Under the pieces are notes generated by a model that ran no database searches, had not been told where the DNA came from, and saw only the letters and a list, made by a program, of their open reading frames with translations. A program made the position numbers and the translations under genes. A DNA stretch of 25,089 nt from a virus. Location: positions 1-25,089 of IMG/VR virus record IMGVR_UViG_3300036846_000368. One strand, written 5' to 3'. Below are positions 22,630 through 25,089 of this stretch, one piece after another. Positions within the stretch are counted from its first letter, which is position 1, and each line of letters starts with the position of its first letter.

Positions 22630-23388
22630 TTAGAACAGCTTCATCTTCTTGCCTCGTTTCGCCGGCCTCCCCACGACCTTCCCTTTCCCGCTCTTCCCCG
22701 TCTTCCACTCCCAATGTTTCTGGCACCATGCGATCCCTTCGTCAGTTATATGTGTCCCCACGCAACTCCCGCACTTCACGCACGGACGATACACGTACGG
22801 TGGAATGGGCGGACGAGTCTCAGAACCACCCTCGACACTCTCATGGAACACGCGTAGATCATCTAACACGTCGATGAGTAACGCTTGATTCCGGAGGACT
22901 GCTGCCGGATGCCATGTTACCAAACCCCATGTATCCACGTCTAATCCACTGATCGGGCATTTCACCCATCTGCCCCTAATCTCCCCAACTCGGTAACCTT
23001 GGACCCAGGCACTCACGGCAACACCGCCAAACAACAGAAGGAAAGACGGCTCGATCAGCCGCAACTGCGCCATCAGATTCCCACGACACGCCTCCACCTC
23101 CAACCCCGTAGGAGTCCGGTTCGGGAAGCACGACACGGCATTCACCCACGCGACGTTCCCGAAACGCGGCTCGATCCAACTTCTCGCCAGTTGACCGCTC
23201 AATCCGACGAAGGGTCGTCCTTGTTCGTCCTCCGTTCGGCCAGGTGCCTCCCCAACGACAGCAACACGAGAAGGTACAGGGCCGTCCCAAGGAACAGGCC
23301 GGGTGCTACGGGTATGCAGATGGCAGCGAACACATCCAATGATCTGCGACCTTACTTGTAGTGCCGTTCGCGGTTGCACGTCCGACAA
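22630..23388 (-). CDS. Family 4 uracil-DNA glycosylase with C-terminal zinc finger
   Basis: A 252-residue enzyme that removes uracil from DNA. It carries the active-site motif VVGEAPGRTEDEQG with PFVG (44-62), the C-terminal WHPAAVLRN (159-167), and four cysteines at 19, 22, 87 and 101 for the [4Fe-4S] cluster typical of family 4. The start is TTG 23388: GGAG lies eight bases upstream, at 23397-23400, and the next alternative is GTG 23379. The body ends near residue 190. A 60-residue extension follows with CVKCGSC and WCQKH (C203, C206, C209, C222, H225), suggesting a zinc finger, then a Lys/Arg/Gly tail (GKSGKGKVVGRPAKRGKKMK). This extension is not part of the core family. Confidence 0.88.
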   Translation of the reverse strand: MSDVQPRTALQVRSQIIGCVRCHLHTRSTRPVPWDGPVPSRVAVVGEAPGRTEDEQGRPFVGLSGQLARSWIEPRFGNVAWVNAVSCFPNRTPTGLEVEACRGNLMAQLRLIEPSFLLLFGGVAVSAWVQGYRVGEIRGRWVKCPISGLDVDTWGLVTWHPAAVLRNQALLIDVLDDLRVFHESVEGGSETRPPIPPYVYRPCVKCGSCVGTHITDEGIAWCQKHWEWKTGKSGKGKVVGRPAKRGKKMKLF

Positions 23389-23678
23389 TAGCGCTTCTCC
23401 TTATGCCAGTAGGTGTTCTCGTCTGTATACTCGTGACCGTGAGAACATCTGGTTACCTTCGGTCTGCGACGAAGGTTCTCGACGGCCGTTACACACTCCA
23501 TGTGGAACGGGTTGTAACAGGACTTCACGCGACACAAATGGTCTATGGTAAGACCGTTAGGGATCGGACCACGAATAGCTTCGTACGCTAGTCGGTGGAC
23601 GGGTCTAGGTCCGAAAGTTCCATAGCCGTCTTGGTCCAATCTTCCGTCGTAGATCCAGCATTGTCTAATGATTCCCAT
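23352..23678 (-). CDS. HNH endonuclease
   Basis: A 108-residue nuclease. The CWIYDGRLDQDGYGTFG N-terminus and VHRLAYEAIRGPIP are typical of small phage HNH proteins. The catalytic region has IDHLCRVKSC (45-54) and NPFHMECVTAVENLRR (56-71), with H47, N56 and H59 as the likely metal and active-site residues. A second zinc motif follows (CSHGH, then CRTC). The first 30 codons overlap the ERCC4-type gene by 91 bases and the last 12 overlap the glycosylase by 37, leaving 199 unique bases. Typical N-terminal residues lie in the overlap, so both overlaps seem genuine. A free-standing homing role or a DNA-cleaving role in packaging are both possible. Confidence 0.85.
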   Translation of the reverse strand: MGIIRQCWIYDGRLDQDGYGTFGPRPVHRLAYEAIRGPIPNGLTIDHLCRVKSCYNPFHMECVTAVENLRRRPKVTRCSHGHEYTDENTYWHKEKRYCRTCNRERHYK

Positions 23679-24310
23679 AGGACTCTGGCTCGTTTCGCTC
23701 CGATCCCTCGGACTTCCATAAGATCAGACAATCCCACCGTCCACATTGCTGGCACTGTACGATCAAAGTGCTCGTAGATTGCCCGTGCCTGAACAGGTCC
23801 GATACCACGGAAGCCTTGCAACAAGTGGATAGCCCACTGTTCGTTTCCACTCTTCCCCCATTCGTCAGATGTGGGTCCTGGCCTGCTCTCCAACGCGATG
23901 TGCCGCGGTTTGGCCGTCCACCGCGTAAACGCGGATATCAAAGTGGAGGTTTCCTGGGCCGTAGTCGAAGTAATGACCCAACAGCCGCTCAACTGTATCG
24001 ACCACAAAGTCCCTAGATGCTGCGTCACCGACCATCGTGTACGCGTCCACGTCGCTAAGCCATCGTTCGTCCAAGATGCTCTCCCTTCAAGTACGAGAAG
24101 CGACAACCCGAGCCGCTTCATCATCCCAAGCTCCTTCGCTAACCTCCCATCCTGAACCGACGCAACGAAATCCGACAGTTCCTTTCGTTGGACACCAACC
24201 AAACCAAACTCGGTAGACGTGAACAGGAAATCCGCACCATACTGTTCAGGCACCAACGACGACTTACCCAACGCTCGTAACAACGGCGGCTCAGTCGGCG
24301 ACACCAGCAT
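23588..24310 (-). CDS. ERCC4-type nuclease with two helix-hairpin-helix motifs
   Basis: A 240-residue structure-specific nuclease of XPF/MUS81 type. The ERCC4 core includes D27 (YGADFLFT), GVQRKELSDFVASVQDGRLA (39-58) and LSLLVLEGR (69-77). The usual catalytic ERK reads QRK here, with Q41 where Glu is expected; R42, K43 and D47 are retained. The C-terminus has two HhH motifs, LLQGFRGIGPVQARAIYEHF (163-182 region) and DLMEVRGIGAKRARVLWESL (196-215 region), for DNA binding. The start (ATG 24310) overlaps the preceding 43-residue ORF by 20 bases, and the last 25 residues overlap the HNH gene. It likely cuts flaps or branched DNA. Whether the Gln form is active is unknown. Confidence 0.85.
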   Translation of the reverse strand: MLVSPTEPPLLRALGKSSLVPEQYGADFLFTSTEFGLVGVQRKELSDFVASVQDGRLAKELGMMKRLGLSLLVLEGRASWTNDGLATWTRTRWSVTQHLGTLWSIQLSGCWVITSTTAQETSTLISAFTRWTAKPRHIALESRPGPTSDEWGKSGNEQWAIHLLQGFRGIGPVQARAIYEHFDRTVPAMWTVGLSDLMEVRGIGAKRARVLWESLDNAGSTTEDWTKTAMELSDLDPSTD

Positions 24311-24422
24311 CGTCGTCGCTCTCTGCCGGTGCTGTCACGGGAGGTTCCAGCCACCTCGGGCACCAGTAAGCATGGAAGCGTCCAGCTTCACGCCCACACA
24401 GACGGCAGCGGTGAACGGTCAT
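24291..24422 (-). CDS. Small zinc-ribbon-like protein (43 aa)
   Basis: A 43-residue protein starting at ATG 24422 in an ATGA overlap with the previous stop. It begins MTVHRCRLCGREAGRFHAYW and then has CPRW. The C6-x2-C9 pair, H17 and C21 could bind one zinc, forming a small knuckle. After PPVT the tail is APAESDDD and GVAD, which comes from a repeat copy at 24308-24338. The ERCC4-type start lies 20 bases inside this gene. No family recognised. Its coupling to the nuclease suggests it may act with it, which is inference. Confidence 0.65.
   Translation of the reverse strand: MTVHRCRLCGREAGRFHAYWCPRWLEPPVTAPAESDDDAGVAD
24308..24338 (-). repeat. Gene-junction repeat, copy R4
   Basis: Copy at the ERCC4-type start. 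Read on the minus strand it ends at the ATG of that gene. It matches R1 over its full length apart from one substitution and one missing base. It encodes VTAPAESDDD in the upstream 43-residue gene. AGAGAG about eight bases before the ATG could serve as a Shine-Dalgarno. Confidence 0.85.
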
Positions 24423-24541
24423 TTGTTGTCGCTCTCTGCCGCTTCGATAACGCCCGCGAGGTTGTCGAGTGCCGCGATCAGTCGCGGCAACGTCTCGTCA
24501 ATCAGGCCAGTGAGGGCATCCACCGAATCTTCGAGGCTCAT
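24419..24541 (-). CDS. Small helical protein (40 aa)
   Basis: A 40-residue protein from ATG 24541, which forms an ATGA overlap with the preceding gene; a longer reading from 24652 is only that gene's shadow in another frame. The sequence is an amphipathic helix throughout (SLEDSVDALTGLIDETLPRL, then IAALDNLAGVIEAA) with the acidic tail ESDNK. The tail and the ATG of the next gene come from repeat copy R3. No family is recognised. It could oligomerise as a coiled coil. Confidence 0.65.
   Translation of the reverse strand: MSLEDSVDALTGLIDETLPRLIAALDNLAGVIEAAESDNK
24420..24441 (-). repeat. Gene-junction repeat, copy R3
   Basis: The most diverged copy. It keeps the central GGCAGAGAGCGAC and the ATG at its 3' end, with GAC and GAA codons changed to AAC and AAA. 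It encodes AAESDNK at the end of the 40-residue protein and then the ATG of the 43-residue protein. Confidence 0.8.
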
Positions 24542-24759
24542 TCGTCGTCGCTCTCTGCCGGTGGCGCCTCGTGGCATGGGAAGGTGCGGACGCGGATCGG
24601 CACCATGACGACTTCTTCCATCTCGGTCGCTTCGTCGCCGTCCCCGTCGCACTCGAAGTGGTCAGCGAGCCACGAGTACTCGCCGTAGATCAGGTCGCCG
24701 TCCGTGCGCCGGAACGCGGTGAACGCTCCCGGCATCCGGCGTGCTTCTTCAGGGGTCAT
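24538..24759 (-). CDS. Hypothetical acidic protein (73 aa)
   Basis: A 73-residue protein from ATG 24759. It opens MTPEEARRMPGAFTAFRRTD, continues with IYGEYSWLADHFECDGDGDE and a strand-forming VVMVPIRVRTFPCHE, and ends APPAESDDE. Two cysteines (37 and 62) do not form an obvious motif. It resembles small uncharacterised proteins of phage early regions in composition, but I cannot name a family. The first start is inside repeat copy R1 and its last codons are repeat copy R2; it overlaps the next gene by four bases. Confidence 0.65.
   Translation of the reverse strand: MTPEEARRMPGAFTAFRRTDGDLIYGEYSWLADHFECDGDGDEATEMEEVVMVPIRVRTFPCHEAPPAESDDE
24539..24563 (-). repeat. Gene-junction repeat, copy R2
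   Basis: Identical to R1 over 25 bases, from CACCGG to the start codon; the A that follows also matches. It encodes PAESDDE at the end of the 73-residue protein and the ATG of the 40-residue protein in an ATGA overlap. Confidence 0.85.
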
Positions 24760-24788
24760 TCGTCGTCGCTCTCTGCCGGTGATGTCAC
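24756..24788 (-). CDS. Ten-codon ORF bridging two genes
   Basis: GTG 24788 begins an ORF of ten codons, MTSPAESDDE, ending in TGA at 24756. Its start shares GTGA with the stop of the recombinase-like gene upstream, and its stop shares ATGA with the start of the 73-residue gene. It consists entirely of repeat copy R1. Either it is translated as a relay between the two genes, or it is the remnant of a larger gene whose tail was the same repeat. Ten codons is too short to prove coding by itself. Confidence 0.3.
   Translation of the reverse strand: MTSPAESDDE
24757..24788 (-). repeat. Gene-junction repeat, copy R1
   Basis: A 32-base copy ending at the ATG of the 73-residue gene. It matches R4 except for one substitution and one base, and matches R2 exactly over 25 bases. 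The central AGAGAG lies nine bases before the ATG, at Shine-Dalgarno distance. Confidence 0.85.
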
Positions 24789-25089
24789 AGTTTCCATCCC
24801 GCTACCCCAATCAGATATGCCGCCACGAAATCCGGTGCCACAACTTTCCCTTTCACCGGCTTCCGACCGTCACCCGAGAACGGCTTCCTCTCTTTTAGCG
24901 TGGTCATCCGATACCCGGACGGCGACTCGACCAAGAACATCTCCGTATGAAACAGATGCGCTAGTTTCTTCTCACCCGACGGCTTCATCCCGACCGTCTG
25001 ATACTTGGCGAACACGTCAGCGTCGTCGCCGAACTGGCCCTTCTTCTCCCGTGTCTGCTCTGCGGCGACCACACACAACACGTGCCCAC
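24785..25089 (-). CDS. Probable Sak4/RecA-like recombinase, C-terminal part (partial)
   Basis: The reading frame is open to the window edge, so the true start lies outside; the 101 visible codons are the C-terminal part. The sequence begins as a strand with VLCVVAAEQTREKKG, then has VGMKPSGEKKLAHLFHTEMF and GYRMTTLKERKPFSG, and ends FVAAYLIGVAGWKL. The strand plus Lys/Arg-rich late motifs resemble the end of phage Sak4-type RecA-like ATPases, whose Walker A motif would be upstream of the window. Neighbouring ERCC4, HNH and glycosylase genes suit a recombination role. The call is from a fragment and could be another ATPase. Confidence 0.5.
   Translation of the reverse strand, partial: GHVLCVVAAEQTREKKGQFGDDADVFAKYQTVGMKPSGEKKLAHLFHTEMFLVESPSGYRMTTLKERKPFSGDGRKPVKGKVVAPDFVAAYLIGVAGWKL

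Noticed and set aside
24308-24788. CRISPR-like array of short repeats
   Set aside because: There are only four copies, spacing is uneven (about 110-220 bases), and the intervals are coding. Each copy ends at a start codon, which points to gene junctions and not spacers.
1-25089. tRNA genes, integrase or transposase
   Set aside because: No cloverleaf, no CCA-bounded tRNA-like stem set, and no recombinase or transposase motif was seen. Reading by eye could miss a degenerate tRNA.

Overview
The window is a contiguous piece of a tailed double-stranded DNA phage genome (or an integrated copy of one), with a moderately high G+C content and C-ending codons. Hallmark phage genes are readable: a terminase large subunit with ATPase and nuclease motifs, a portal protein, a scaffold-like protein directly before a coat protein, a decoration-type protein, a connector-like protein and a set of virion-interior proteins. 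No tape-measure, tail sheath, major tail tube or baseplate genes are seen, and the tail-end genes look like a short-tail (podovirus-like) set; this morphology call is inference. The host cannot be named from this sequence. The G+C content and codon bias would fit an actinobacterial host, but that is a guess. No tRNA, CRISPR array, integrase, transposase or lysis enzyme was recognised.

The plus strand (about 48-21380) is one long late transcription unit. It begins with four small unknown genes, including a 47-residue zinc-ribbon protein, then the terminase. Next come a zinc-ribbon protein, a 36-residue membrane peptide, an acidic protein and a basic protein. Three fibre-type genes follow (3816-6726), placed unusually between terminase and portal. 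After the portal (6726-8543) there is a run of tiny proteins, some strongly basic, around a long RNA hairpin (8903-8967). Then come scaffold (9627), coat (10655), decoration (11608), several structural genes and the connector (15241). A probable ejection set closes the unit: two Gln-rich proteins and one of 1187 residues. The last gene is a small XRE-type helix-turn-helix protein. At least ten junctions in this unit are TAATG, where the last base of the stop is the first base of the next start.

The minus strand (25089 down to 21527) holds a DNA repair and recombination unit that runs towards the late unit. In order of transcription it carries the end of a probable Sak4/RecA-like recombinase (cut by the window edge), a 10-codon ORF, three small proteins, an ERCC4-type nuclease with two helix-hairpin-helix motifs, an HNH endonuclease, a family 4 uracil-DNA glycosylase, and, after a 212-base gap, a D12-class adenine methyltransferase. 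All genes from the recombinase to the glycosylase overlap one another. Four copies of a 23-32 base direct repeat sit exactly at four successive start codons there. Each copy encodes the acidic tail of the upstream protein and also carries a Shine-Dalgarno-like purine stretch and the start of the next gene. This is the most unusual structure in the window.

Taken together, the plus strand builds, packages and delivers the particle, and the minus strand processes and marks DNA. The two units meet tail to tail at 21381-21526, where a symmetric hairpin may end transcription from both sides.
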